Part shown: one piece after another, positions 7,409 to 16,016 of the stretch
Layout: each line of letters starts with the position of its first letter
Position numbering within the stretch: position 1 is the stretch's first letter
Position numbers and translations under genes: made by a program
Notes under the pieces: model-generated
Database searches by the model: none
The model's input: only the letters and a program-made list of their open reading frames with translations
Told to the model about the DNA's origin: nothing
Origin: an uncultured Acetatifactor sp.
GTDB lineage: Bacteria > Bacillota > Clostridia > Lachnospirales > Lachnospiraceae
Direction: 5' to 3'
Assembly: GCA_910579755.1 (NCBI GenBank)
Contig: CAJTVB010000042.1
Location: 1-21,985 of the forward strand
DNA length: 21,985 bases

Positions 7409-8514
7409 TAAAGGATAAGACGATTCTAATTAAGAACATATATTATATGCTGTCTTATGCCTTTACGCCGCTTACGCAGGGTGGTTATGAAAATGTCGAG
7501 AAGGAAGAGTTCGAGAACATTCATAACCTTTTCGCTGCTATTCTTGCGAAGGGAATCGGCAGACAGTTAAAGCAGGGGCTTTACCGCGAGTATGTAGAGC
7601 GGATGGAAAGTCTTGCTACTCTGCGCGGAAAAATAGATATCAATGGTACTGTCAAAAATAAAATTGCCAGGCAAAAGGTGATTTCCTGCGAGTTTGATGA
7701 ACTGTCAGAGAATAATTTGCTGAATCAGATCATAAAGACAACGGTAATGCTTCTTCTCCGACAGAGGAACGTGAGCCCGGATCATAAGTCTGATTTGAAA
7801 AAGGAGATGCTGTTTTTCTCTAATGTGGATGATATTGATCCGGCAACGATACAGTGGTCTAGGGTTCGTTTTCAGAGGAACAACAATACCTATCGTATGC
7901 TGATAGGGATATGTCAGCTTGTGCTGGAGGGTATGCTGCTTACGACGCACAGCGGCGAATATAAGCTTGCGACATTCATTAAGCCTGAGCTTATGAGCAG
8001 GTTGTATGAGAAGTTTATTCGGGAATATTACAATCAGGAACACAAGGAATTGAATGCAAGTGCTTCAAAGATTCCGTGGGGATTGGATGATGGAATTGAT
8101 ACCATGCTTCCGGTTATGCAGACGGATATCACGCTGACGAAGGGTGAAAAGACGCTGATCATCGATGCGAAGTATTATTCCAGGACGCTTCAGCAGCATT
8201 GTGATCGGACGACGATCTATTCCAACAACCTGTATCAGATCTTCACCTATGTGAAAAACAAAGAGGTGGAGCTGAAGAATAAGCCGCATGAGATTTCCGG
8301 GATGTTGCTTTATGCGAAGACGGATGAAGAAACATATCCCGATAATGACTATAAGATGAGCGGAAACAGGATAGGTGTCCATACGCTTGACCTGAATGTG
8401 GAGTTTTCACAGATCAGGGAACAGCTTGACGGGATTGCGGCAAGATATTTTGCATATAGCAAAGATTTTTCAGCGGTATCGAATTCGGAAACTATAAAGG
8501 AGCTTCCTGTATAA
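7405..8514 (+). CDS. mcrC: McrC-family nuclease subunit
   Basis: This 369-residue partner of McrB supplies the DNA-cutting PD-(D/E)xK nuclease. The core is visible at residues 239-257: D241 in QTDITLTKG, then D254 and K256 in LIIDAKYYS, followed by Q278 in LYQIFTYV. The N-terminal half (KNIYYMLSYAF, then LRGKIDINGTVKNKIARQKV) is the family's McrB-contacting region. Translation starts at the ATG that overlaps the mcrB stop, the usual coupling for this pair. The gene is intact and about the length expected. A second, divergent and broken relative lies at 11147-11398. After its stop there is no clear terminator. Confidence 0.9.
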   Translation: MIKDKTILIKNIYYMLSYAFTPLTQGGYENVEKEEFENIHNLFAAILAKGIGRQLKQGLYREYVERMESLATLRGKIDINGTVKNKIARQKVISCEFDELSENNLLNQIIKTTVMLLLRQRNVSPDHKSDLKKEMLFFSNVDDIDPATIQWSRVRFQRNNNTYRMLIGICQLVLEGMLLTTHSGEYKLATFIKPELMSRLYEKFIREYYNQEHKELNASASKIPWGLDDGIDTMLPVMQTDITLTKGEKTLIIDAKYYSRTLQQHCDRTTIYSNNLYQIFTYVKNKEVELKNKPHEISGMLLYAKTDEETYPDNDYKMSGNRIGVHTLDLNVEFSQIREQLDGIAARYFAYSKDFSAVSNSETIKELPV

Positions 8515-8553
8515 TTCAAATATAGGGAATTCCAAGGAAAGTGGTAAATAAAA

Positions 8554-8624
8554 AGATACCTCAGAGTAAAATAAGATTACTGAGCTAGCCGGTTAGTAAA
8601 ATCTTATTAAACAGAGAGGTATCT
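8554..8624. repeat. Imperfect inverted repeat (hairpin) in the mcrC-merR gap
   Basis: AGATACCTC (8554-8562) pairs with GAGGTATCT (8616-8624). Inside this, AATAAGATTACT (8570-8581) pairs with AGTAAAATCTTATT (8595-8608) with a two-base bulge. The loop contains GCTAGC. An ATG at 8624 follows, opening a short frame MQRSGACQTCDSKAVV that stops by 8715 and matches nothing I recognise. The rest of 8515-8742 holds nothing else recognisable. A transposable-element end or an RNA leader are both possible. Confidence 0.5.
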
Positions 8625-8742
8625 ATGCAGAGATCAGGAGCCTGTCAAACCTGCGATTCTAAAGCTGTTGTCAAGGGGGAATGTAAGATTTCGGCCAGGG
8701 ATGCTCGAGTTTGATTTAAAATTGTTATTTAGCCTGAAGCCT

Positions 8743-9564
8743 CTATTGGGATTTTACAGGTATCTCAATCTGTACGAGAGCGTCCTCTGCCCGGTCAATT
8801 ACATTTTCATTGATAATGACTTCATAAGAAAACCCCGATAATGCAAGACCATGTTCTTTGACATAATCAAATATCCTTTGGTAGCAAAGCACAGGGCTTT
8901 CTGTTGCATCCTTATAAAATGCCCGTACATAATCCCCGGCAGGTTGTATGTGCAATCCATCTTTCTTTATGGGGAACGGAATTTCAATAAAAAGTTTGGA
9001 ATAATCTTCGAAGTCCCCTTTTCGCAGACTATCTACTGCGATCATCGTACCATAGGAGGCATCATGCAGACGGCGAAGCTGATATTTTTTCGTTTCAGCA
9101 GTAATCATTTCTACCTGCTTATCAAACGTAGTGTCCTGATTGATATCTACGGTAACTAAACTGCGCTCCTTCTTCTGCACAATGGTGATTTCTGATAAGT
9201 CCATCGTCAATAATGTCTGCATATTTTGGCGGTGGTAGGACAGCGTTTTCCGAACTGCCCTCAGATGTGCCATACTGCGGTCTAAATCTTCAATTTTTTC
9301 CTGTAAGACCTGTTCCATGCTGGCGGCGGAGCGGTTTTTCATAAATACCTGGATTTCTTCAATCGGCACATCTAACTCCCTCAATAACAGGATTGTTTCC
9401 AGAATGGCACTCTGATAGTAGCTGTAATATCTGTATCCATTTTCTGGATGGATAAATGATGGATGAAAAAGACCAATTTCATCGTACCACATCAGAGTTT
9501 TCTTATTGATGCCATGCAGAGCCGCAAACTGACCGATTGTGAGCAATTTACTTTTTTTCTCCAT
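8743..9564 (-). CDS. MerR-family multidrug-responsive regulator
   Basis: This is a 273-residue regulator. Residues 8-48 (LTIGQFAALHGINKKTLMWY, then DEIGLFHPSFIHPENGYRYY) are the MerR winged helix-turn-helix. Residues about 85-120 form the dimer coiled coil. The remainder (about 130-270, ending VQIEIPVKS) is a GyrI/BmrR-like effector-binding domain that senses small hydrophobic or cationic molecules. It is divergent from the MATE gene at 9654 and separated by a 19-bp-spacer dyad promoter, the operator type that MerR proteins untwist to activate. It very likely controls that transporter, and perhaps itself, since its own gene starts 16 bases from the left edge of that promoter. GAGGT lies upstream of its ATG. 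The specific ligand cannot be read. Confidence 0.9.
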   Translation of the reverse strand: MEKKSKLLTIGQFAALHGINKKTLMWYDEIGLFHPSFIHPENGYRYYSYYQSAILETILLLRELDVPIEEIQVFMKNRSAASMEQVLQEKIEDLDRSMAHLRAVRKTLSYHRQNMQTLLTMDLSEITIVQKKERSLVTVDINQDTTFDKQVEMITAETKKYQLRRLHDASYGTMIAVDSLRKGDFEDYSKLFIEIPFPIKKDGLHIQPAGDYVRAFYKDATESPVLCYQRIFDYVKEHGLALSGFSYEVIINENVIDRAEDALVQIEIPVKSQ

Positions 9565-9579
9565 TTTTCAAAATACCTC

Positions 9580-9610
9580 TTGACCGTACAGTTACTGTAC
9601 GGATTATGAT
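9580..9610 (+). promoter_or_regulatory. MerR-type promoter with overlapping operator
   Basis: The -35 TTGACC (9580-9585) and -10 TATGAT (9605-9610) are separated by 19 bp, longer than the normal 17 and diagnostic of MerR-activated promoters. A perfect dyad CCGTACAGTTACTGTACGG (9584-9602) fills the spacer. It reads into the MATE gene. Confidence 0.85.
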
Positions 9611-9653
9611 AGCACATATACCAGAGAAAAACAAGTAGACAAGGAGAACGATG

Positions 9654-10985
9654 ATGGAAAATCAAAATGCTTACGACAAGCCGGTCACATTGAGGAACAT
9701 CCTCAAATTCGCAGTCCCTACCATTGCAATGTCTGTCTTTATGTCCTTTTACACGATGGTTGACGGTCTGTTCGTGTCAAACCTGATTGGTACGAGTGCG
9801 CTGTCCGCAATCAATCTGACTGCCCCGGTGATTCAAGTGGTGACAGCCATTTCTACTATGCTGGCAACTGGCGGGAGTGCCGTCATCATGAAAAAGATGG
9901 GTGAGCAAAAGCAGAAAGAGGCCCAGGAGGATTTTACATTCCTGATTTTGGTGAATGTGGTCGTTGGTCTGGTTATGACAATACTCGGTTATTCCCTGAT
10001 GAAAACCATTTTTGGGAGTATGGGGTTGTCCCCGGAGGTTGCCGGCTACTGTACCTCCTATCTCGGCCGTTATCTTCTCTTTACAATCCCGATTCTGCTG
10101 ATGAACAACTTCACCCTCTATATGATTGCTTCTGAGAAAGCAACCCTATCCCTGATCTGCTCCGTGGCTGGTGGCGTGTTGAACATTGTGCTTGACTATG
10201 TATTTATCGGTCTTCTGGATATGGGGATCAGCGGTGCCGCCATTGCCACGGGCCTGGGCTACTCAGTGACCGCCGTTGCCGGTCTGTTTGTGTTCAGCCG
10301 CAAAAAGAGCCTTCTGCACTTCACAAAGCCCGCGTTTCGCTTCAAGGTTCTCGCAAGCGCGGCGACAAACGGATGCTCTGAAATGGCGACTGCGCTGGTC
10401 ACAGGCATCATTACAATGATGTTCAACTGGACGATGCTCCATTATGTCGGTGAAGATGGTGTTGCCGCCGTGACCATCATCATGTATGTCCTGATGTTTG
10501 CAAGCTCCCTTTACACGGGGTATTCCTATGGTGTCGCTCCCATGCTCAGTTACTATTACGGCGAGAAAAATCACGAGAAGCTGAAGAAACTGGTTTCCAC
10601 CAGTCTAAAAGTAATTGCTGTCATTTCCCTTGTGACAGTTGCCGCGTCCTTTGCCGCGACAAAGCCCTTGGTGTCTGTTTTTGCTAGACCGGATAATCCG
10701 GTTTATGATCTGGCAGTCACCGGAAATCGTATCTGCACCCTGGCGCTGTTCTTTATTGGATTTAATATCTTTGCCAGCGGGATGTTCACCGCACTGTCCA
10801 ACGGTATCATCTCCGCAATTCTCGCCTTCTCCCGCTCTTTTGTTTTTATGCTGATTACTATGCTGATCCTGCCCGCAATTTTGGGAGTAAATGGTATCTG
10901 GCTGGCTACGCCAGTAGCGGAGCTTATGGCGCTGGCCCTGTCTGCACTGATGTTCGTGAAATATCGGAACAGGTATCAATATTAA
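9654..10985 (+). CDS. MATE-family multidrug efflux transporter
   Basis: This is a 443-residue MATE (multidrug and toxin extrusion) transporter, MepA-like, driven by a sodium or proton gradient in the inner membrane. It has the usual two-lobed fold with about twelve membrane segments. The opening KPVTLRNILKFAVPTIAMSV and the MSFYTMVDGLFVSNLIGT block are typical. The second lobe begins at about residue 225 (KVLASAATNGCSEMATAL). I chose the second of two adjacent ATGs (9654): AAGGAG at 9641-9646 is 7 nt from it and only 4 from 9651. It is expressed from the MerR-type promoter immediately upstream. It probably exports the compounds the MerR protein senses. The gene is intact. Confidence 0.9.
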   Translation: MENQNAYDKPVTLRNILKFAVPTIAMSVFMSFYTMVDGLFVSNLIGTSALSAINLTAPVIQVVTAISTMLATGGSAVIMKKMGEQKQKEAQEDFTFLILVNVVVGLVMTILGYSLMKTIFGSMGLSPEVAGYCTSYLGRYLLFTIPILLMNNFTLYMIASEKATLSLICSVAGGVLNIVLDYVFIGLLDMGISGAAIATGLGYSVTAVAGLFVFSRKKSLLHFTKPAFRFKVLASAATNGCSEMATALVTGIITMMFNWTMLHYVGEDGVAAVTIIMYVLMFASSLYTGYSYGVAPMLSYYYGEKNHEKLKKLVSTSLKVIAVISLVTVAASFAATKPLVSVFARPDNPVYDLAVTGNRICTLALFFIGFNIFASGMFTALSNGIISAILAFSRSFVFMLITMLILPAILGVNGIWLATPVAELMALALSALMFVKYRNRYQY

Positions 10986-11051
10986 GGGGGCTGTTTTGAA
11001 CGCAGAAAGCAACAGCGTGATTAGAGTCGAGAGACGCATGATGTATCTGAA

Positions 11052-11153
11052 ATATCAATACTAATACGAAAAGATGATCATGTGGTTTATGGTGATTCAG
11101 GTTATCCAGGCGCTCCCATACGGGACGAAATCAAAGATGTTGAGGTGTGTTAA
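11052..11153 (+). pseudogene. IS5-family transposase fragment (second copy)
   Basis: In one frame the sequence reads LIRKDDHVVYGDSGYPGAPI, then RDEIKDVEVC and a TAA at 11151-11153. VYGDSGY is a conserved core motif of IS5 transposases, with the second catalytic Asp. The RDEIKD part aligns directly with MRDEIKDDEVL at 3475, so this comes from the same IS family. The right side then switches to mcrC coding sequence at about 11147-11160. Only about 30 codons survive, and no terminal repeats are visible. Confidence 0.65.
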
Positions 11154-11398
11154 AGATCAACTGGTCTTCTATCAGATTTCAGCGGAACAACAATACCTAT
11201 CGAATGCTGACAGGCATCTGCCGGCTGCTTCTGGCAGGAATGCTGCTTTATGCCAAGACTGATGAGGAAACATATCCGGATAGCGACTATAAAATGAGCG
11301 GCAACAAGACAGGCGTTCACACTCTGGATCTGAGTGTGGAGTTTAAGGAAATACGCAGGCAGCTGGATGGCATTGCAGAGAGGTATTTTGTACAATAA
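11147..11398 (+). pseudogene. Second, truncated mcrC with internal 123-codon deletion
   Basis: The frame reads INWSSIRFQRNNNTYRMLTG and continues to AGMLL, then directly YAKTDEETYPDSDYKMSGNK and on to a stop at 11396-11398. It matches residues 149-179 and then 303-350 of the intact McrC at 7405, with many amino-acid and third-position differences. It is therefore not a recent copy. The missing 180-302 contain the whole nuclease core (D241, D254, K256). The deletion lies exactly between two GMLL-encoding sites and is in frame. The 5' half is gone, replaced by IS5 sequence. No mcrB partner is left beside it. It is a relic of a second McrBC locus. Confidence 0.85.
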
Positions 11399-11404
11399 AC
11401 TACA

Positions 11405-11433
11405 TGGCAATCCGTTCCGTTTTCTATTATAAT
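11405..11433 (+). promoter_or_regulatory. Candidate promoter for the beta-galactosidase gene
   Basis: A good -10 TATAAT (11428-11433) has a poor -35 match, TGGCAA (11405-11410), 17 bp upstream. The weak -35 would suit an activator-dependent promoter, perhaps driven by the AraC protein at 16717, but no operator is obvious. Confidence 0.35.
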
Positions 11434-11486
11434 GAAGCTATTCACTGACTGATCGTGGAATATAAACAGACGCCAGGAGGGAGCAC

Positions 11487-14400
11487 ATGATTATCCAAAA
11501 GTATTACGAAGATTTAAGCGTTCTTCACAAAAACACCCTGCCGAACAGAGCCTACTATATTCCGGCTTCTGAACGGCTGGAGGACCCGGTGTGGGGCAGG
11601 GAAGCCTCTGCCAGGTTTATGTTGCTTTCCGGAGAGTGGAAATTCCGCTATTTCTCCAGCATTTATGATGTACAGGAGGAGTTTTTCCGGGAGGGATATG
11701 ATACGGGGGCCTTTGATACGGTAAAGGTGCCGGGAGTCTGGCAGAATTATGGCTATGACTGCCATCAGTACACTAATACCCGATATCCGTTCCCCATGGA
11801 TCCGCCTTATGTGCCTCACGAGAATCCCTGCGGCGAATATGTGCGTACTTTTACATATCACAGGGATGAGAAGGCTCCCAGGGTATACCTGAATTTTGAG
11901 GGAGTGGATTCCTGTCTCTATGTGTGGATGAACGGAAGCTTCATCGGCTACAGCCAGGTTTCTCATTCCACCAGCGAGTTTGACGTAACAGAAAGTCTGA
12001 AGGAGGGGGAGAATACCCTTTGTGTCCTGGTGCTGAAGTGGTGTGACGGCAGTTATCTGGAGGATCAGGACAAGTTCCGTATGAGCGGGATCTTCCGGGA
12101 TGTATACCTCCTGAGAAGACCGCAGGAGGGGATCTTCGACTATTTTGTCAAGGCCCAGCCTGCTCAGGATTTAAAAGGCGGCAGGCTGGAGATCAGCTTC
12201 CGGTATCTGAATAGTCCTGTTGCTGTGAAGGCCAGTCTTTTTGACCGTGAAGGCGCTTTGGCGGCAGAGGCGTCAGTGGAGGCAGATACGGCAGTGGAGA
12301 CAGAGGAGGCAGTGGAAGGAAAGGCAGTCATGACCCTGGAGCGGGCCCGGCTGTGGAATGCAGAGGAGCCGTATCTATACACATTGGTGTTGGAGACGGA
12401 GAATGAGGTGATTACGGACCAGGTGGGATTCCGGGAAATTCATGCAAAGGATGGAGTGCTTTACATAAATGGTGTGAAGGTGAAATTCCATGGAACAAAC
12501 CGCCACGACAGTGACCCGGTCACTGGCTTTACCATCAGTCCGATGCAGCTTATGAAGGATCTTAAGGTGATGAAGGAGCACAACATCAACGCTATCCGCA
12601 CCAGCCATTACCCCAATGTGCCCTGGGCCTACCAGCTCTATGACCGCCTGGGCTTTTATGTGATCGATGAGGCGGATAATGAAAGCCACGGAACCGGAGA
12701 TATTTACACCACCGAGAAGGTGTGGGAGGCGCGGGCCGTTCACTGGGGAGACGCCATTGCGGACAATCCGGCGTTTACTGAGGCCACGGTGGACAGGACA
12801 CAGCGGTGTGTGGAGCGGGACAAAAACCGTCCCAGTGTGGTGATCTGGTCCATGGGAAATGAGTGCGCCTATGGATGCACCTTTGAGGCGGCGCTGAAAT
12901 GGGCCAAAGAGTTTGACTCCACACGTCTTCTGCATTATGAGGGAGCCCGCTATGCTCCCAGAGAGGATTGTGATTACAGTAATCTGGATGTGCACAGCCG
13001 TATGTACCCTTCCCTTGAGGAAATCCATGAATATTTTAAGGAGGACGGAAATCTGCCCTATGTGATGTGCGAGTACTGCCATGCCATGGGAAACGGCCCT
13101 GGCGACCTGGAGGATTATTTTCAGGTGATTCAGCAGTATGAGGGCTCCTGCGGGGGCTTTATCTGGGAATGGTGCGATCATGCCATTGAGATGGGCAGGA
13201 CTGTTACCGGAAAGAAAATGTACGCTTACGGCGGCGATCATCAGGAGTATCCTCACGACGGCAATTTCTGTATGGACGGATTGGTGTATCCTGATCGCAG
13301 GCCGCATACCGGGCTTAAGGAATTTAAGAATGTGCACCGGCCTGCCAGAGTGGTTTCCCTGCGCGGGAGAGAGGACTCCCGGCAGGAGCTGATCATTCAT
13401 AACTATATGGATTTTGTGAATCTGAAGGACTACCTGACGCTTGGGTATGAAGTGACCTGCGATGGTGTTGTGGTGGAAAAGGGCGTGGTTACAGACCAGG
13501 AGCTTCTGGATATTCCCGCCCATGAGGAGAGAGCGGTTCCCATTGCATTTACTGTTCCTGAAGGCGGAAAATGTTTCCTTAAGGTTTCTTATTATCTGAA
13601 GGAGGCGAGCGAGATTCTTGCCGCAGGCTTTTTACTGGGGTTTGAGGAAACAGCCCTGGAAAACAGCAGCAGCGAAAATCAAAGGGTGAAAGAGATTTTC
13701 GCAAAAGGGCAGGGATCGGCTGAGTTTGAGGTCAGGGAGAGTGATCGAAGCATTAGGGTCTCCACTCCGGAATTTTGCTATGTATACAATAAGCTGACAG
13801 GCGTATTTGACAGCATGGTTTATGGCAATCAGTCGCTGCTTGAGCGTCCCATGGAATACAATATCTGGCGTGCGCCTACGGATAATGACCGCAGAATAAG
13901 ACTGGAGTGGGAGAAGGCACAGTATAACCGCACGAATGCAAGAGCCTATGAGACCCGTCTGGAAGTGAGGGCAGACCAGGTTAGGATTGAAACCACTCTT
14001 TCTATCTGTGCCGTATATTTCCAGCGGATATTGAACGTGAGCGCCTGCTGGATCATCAGGCCGGACGGCGCGGTGGATATATCCATCCATGGGGAAAAGG
14101 ATCCGGTATTCCCCTTCCTGCCCAGGTTTGGTCTGCGGCTGTTCCTTCCTAAATCCATGGACCGGGTGAGCTATTGCGGAATTGGCCCGGAGGAGAGCTA
14201 TATTGATAAGAGATGGGCGGGCTGGCACGGTCTGTTTGAGACGAATGTAAAAGCATTGCATGAGGATTATATCAAACCCCAGGAGAACGGCAGTCACCAC
14301 GACTGTGATTTTGTGACGGTGGGAAATGATAAAGCGGCGCTGACCATAGCCGGGAAGAGAACCTTTGCATTCAATGCCTCTGTATATACCCAGGAGGAGC

Positions 14401-14576
14401 TGACCGGGAAGGCACACAATTACCAGCTTGAGGAAGCTCCCTATACGGTTCTGTGTGTGGATTACCGTCAGAGCGGAATCGGCTCTGCAAGCTGCGGGCC
14501 GGATTTGTCGGAGGAATACAGGCTGATCGGGGAGAATATGGACTTTGAGGTGCGGATGAAGCCGGAGTGCAGATAA
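11487..14576 (+). CDS. lacZ: Beta-galactosidase, glycoside hydrolase family 2
   Basis: This is a 1029-residue GH2 enzyme that releases terminal beta-galactose from lactose or glycans. The jelly-roll N-domain carries VPGVWQNYGYDCHQYTNTRY (80s-100). The Ig-like domain is about 215-320. The TIM barrel follows, with the acid/base Glu459 in SMGNEC and the nucleophile Glu529 in VMCEYCHAMGNGPGD. The C-terminal beta-sandwich and domain 5 (PTDNDRR, GPEESYIDKR) fill the rest. The length equals that of classical LacZ. AGGAGGG at 11475-11481 sits 5 nt before the ATG. There is no signal peptide, so it acts in the cytoplasm on imported sugars. The fucosidase gene follows 45 nt downstream. The pair suits fucosylated galactosides; the exact substrate is inference. 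Confidence 0.95.
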   Translation: MIIQKYYEDLSVLHKNTLPNRAYYIPASERLEDPVWGREASARFMLLSGEWKFRYFSSIYDVQEEFFREGYDTGAFDTVKVPGVWQNYGYDCHQYTNTRYPFPMDPPYVPHENPCGEYVRTFTYHRDEKAPRVYLNFEGVDSCLYVWMNGSFIGYSQVSHSTSEFDVTESLKEGENTLCVLVLKWCDGSYLEDQDKFRMSGIFRDVYLLRRPQEGIFDYFVKAQPAQDLKGGRLEISFRYLNSPVAVKASLFDREGALAAEASVEADTAVETEEAVEGKAVMTLERARLWNAEEPYLYTLVLETENEVITDQVGFREIHAKDGVLYINGVKVKFHGTNRHDSDPVTGFTISPMQLMKDLKVMKEHNINAIRTSHYPNVPWAYQLYDRLGFYVIDEADNESHGTGDIYTTEKVWEARAVHWGDAIADNPAFTEATVDRTQRCVERDKNRPSVVIWSMGNECAYGCTFEAALKWAKEFDSTRLLHYEGARYAPREDCDYSNLDVHSRMYPSLEEIHEYFKEDGNLPYVMCEYCHAMGNGPGDLEDYFQVIQQYEGSCGGFIWEWCDHAIEMGRTVTGKKMYAYGGDHQEYPHDGNFCMDGLVYPDRRPHTGLKEFKNVHRPARVVSLRGREDSRQELIIHNYMDFVNLKDYLTLGYEVTCDGVVVEKGVVTDQELLDIPAHEERAVPIAFTVPEGGKCFLKVSYYLKEASEILAAGFLLGFEETALENSSSENQRVKEIFAKGQGSAEFEVRESDRSIRVSTPEFCYVYNKLTGVFDSMVYGNQSLLERPMEYNIWRAPTDNDRRIRLEWEKAQYNRTNARAYETRLEVRADQVRIETTLSICAVYFQRILNVSACWIIRPDGAVDISIHGEKDPVFPFLPRFGLRLFLPKSMDRVSYCGIGPEESYIDKRWAGWHGLFETNVKALHEDYIKPQENGSHHDCDFVTVGNDKAALTIAGKRTFAFNASVYTQEELTGKAHNYQLEEAPYTVLCVDYRQSGIGSASCGPDLSEEYRLIGENMDFEVRMKPECR

Positions 14577-14621
14577 GCTTTTGAAGGAGTCACATGTATC
14601 AAAATGAATAGAGGAAACGGC

Positions 14622-15896
14622 ATGATAACGAAACCAATACCTACACAAAAGCAGCTGGATTTTATGGAATGGGAGTTCGGATTGTTTTTTCATTTTGGAA
14701 TCCGCACATTTTATCCCGGACATAAGGACTGGGACGGTAATGAAGCGGAGATGGCGCCGGAGGGGTTCAATCCGCCGAACCTGGACTGCAGGCAATGGAT
14801 TCGGACGGCAAAGGAGGCGGGGGCATCCTACACGGTTATGACCTGCAAGCATCATGACGGGCTTGCAAACTGGCCTTCCGCCTACACCTCCTACAATATT
14901 TCCAAGGCGCCCTGGAAGGACGGCAAGGGCGACGTGGTGGCGGATTATGTGGCGGCATGCAGGGAATACGGACTTAAGGTGGGACTGTATTTTTCGCCTG
15001 CGGATGCCAATATCATAGGCAGAAATCTCACCGCAGCGGAATATGACCAGAATTTTATCGATCAGATTTCGGAGCTTCTGACCAATTACGGCAAGATTGA
15101 TTATCTGTGGTTTGACGGCTGCGGGTCGGAGGGGCATGAGTATGACCAGGAGAGGATTATTGGGGTGATCCGCAGGCTCCAGCCGGAAATTCTGATTTTT
15201 AATATGTGGGATCCTGATACCAGATGGATCGGAAATGAGGAGGGGATTGCCCCTATCCGCAGCTACAATGAGGTGGAGGATCTGGATTTTTCCGTGCGCA
15301 CGGACAGAAAGGATGCGCTGGATGAGCGCAGGTTCCTGCCGGCGGAGTGCGGCATGCGGATGCGCCGCGACACCTGGTTTGCCAGTGAACAGGATGCGGA
15401 TACGGTGAAGACGCTGGATCAGCTGATGGGAATTTATGATTATACGGTGGGAAGAGGAATCAACCTGCTTCTTAACATCGGACCGGATGCTTCCGGGCAG
15501 CTTCCCCCGGAGGATACGAAACGGGTGCTGGAATTCGGGCAGGCGCTGCGGGAACGTTTTGCGAGTCCGCTGCTTGTCCTGGAAAATCCTGTTTTGGATG
15601 AAGAGAAGGAGGAACTGATCATTGATCTGCCAAAGGAGACGACCCTGAACTGCATTGTGCTTTCCGAGCATCTGGAGGAAGGAGAAGCCATTCGCGGTTT
15701 TCAGATCTATTCCCAGCCTGTGACAGCGGGGCGGCGGCTGCTCTTTTATGAAGGGTATCAGGTGGGGCATAAGGCCATCTGCACCTTCCCGGCGGTGGCG
15801 TCAAAACGGTTTATTCTGGTTTTTGATGCAGGAAAGGAAAAAGACTGTCTGAAGGAGGTAAAGCTTTTTTATACAAAAAATCAATATAGCTTCTGA
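14622..15896 (+). CDS. Alpha-L-fucosidase, glycoside hydrolase family 29
   Basis: This retaining GH29 fucosidase (424 residues from this start) hydrolyses alpha-linked fucose from host-type or milk glycans. In the numbering from ATG 14604, HFG (30-32) and CKHHDG (81-86) line the pocket. WFDG (169-172) carries the nucleophile Asp171. A C-terminal beta-sandwich (about 330-430) follows the barrel. I prefer the ATG at 14622 (MITKPIPTQKQLDFMEWEFG): GAGG (14611-14614) is 7 nt before it, and family members begin about here. The alternative ATG at 14604 is 14 nt from AAGGAG (14584-14589), which instead serves a 5-codon frame at 14594-14611. The enzyme probably removes fucose so the neighbouring beta-galactosidase can act. 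It has no signal peptide and is likely cytoplasmic. Confidence 0.9.
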   Translation: MITKPIPTQKQLDFMEWEFGLFFHFGIRTFYPGHKDWDGNEAEMAPEGFNPPNLDCRQWIRTAKEAGASYTVMTCKHHDGLANWPSAYTSYNISKAPWKDGKGDVVADYVAACREYGLKVGLYFSPADANIIGRNLTAAEYDQNFIDQISELLTNYGKIDYLWFDGCGSEGHEYDQERIIGVIRRLQPEILIFNMWDPDTRWIGNEEGIAPIRSYNEVEDLDFSVRTDRKDALDERRFLPAECGMRMRRDTWFASEQDADTVKTLDQLMGIYDYTVGRGINLLLNIGPDASGQLPPEDTKRVLEFGQALRERFASPLLVLENPVLDEEKEELIIDLPKETTLNCIVLSEHLEEGEAIRGFQIYSQPVTAGRRLLFYEGYQVGHKAICTFPAVASKRFILVFDAGKEKDCLKEVKLFYTKNQYSF

Positions 15897-16016
15897 GAGG
15901 CTGCCGCTTTGGGCCGGGAACCGGGATTTTAAGGAAAATTTGATTTCCAATGTAGCGGTTGGATTAAATCTCACTTTTGACTGGTGGATGGAAAACAGTT
16001 TGAGTCATTTTTTAGG

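Noticed and set aside
10956..11064. Similarity between the MATE gene end and a short sequence at 11047-11064
   Set aside because: Only about 15 matching bases with a gap; could be chance in AT-rich DNA.
12375..13523. 382-codon minus-strand frame inside lacZ
   Set aside because: Shadow of the conserved GH2 barrel.
14594..14611. Five-codon frame MYQNE before the fucosidase gene with its own AAGGAG
   Set aside because: Too short to call a leader peptide; more likely a leftover start signal, though it affects the choice of start.
13632..15770. 712-codon open frame on the minus strand across lacZ and the fucosidase gene
   Set aside because: It mirrors two well-recognised plus-strand genes, has no recognisable domains and spans their intergenic gap; a codon-bias shadow.
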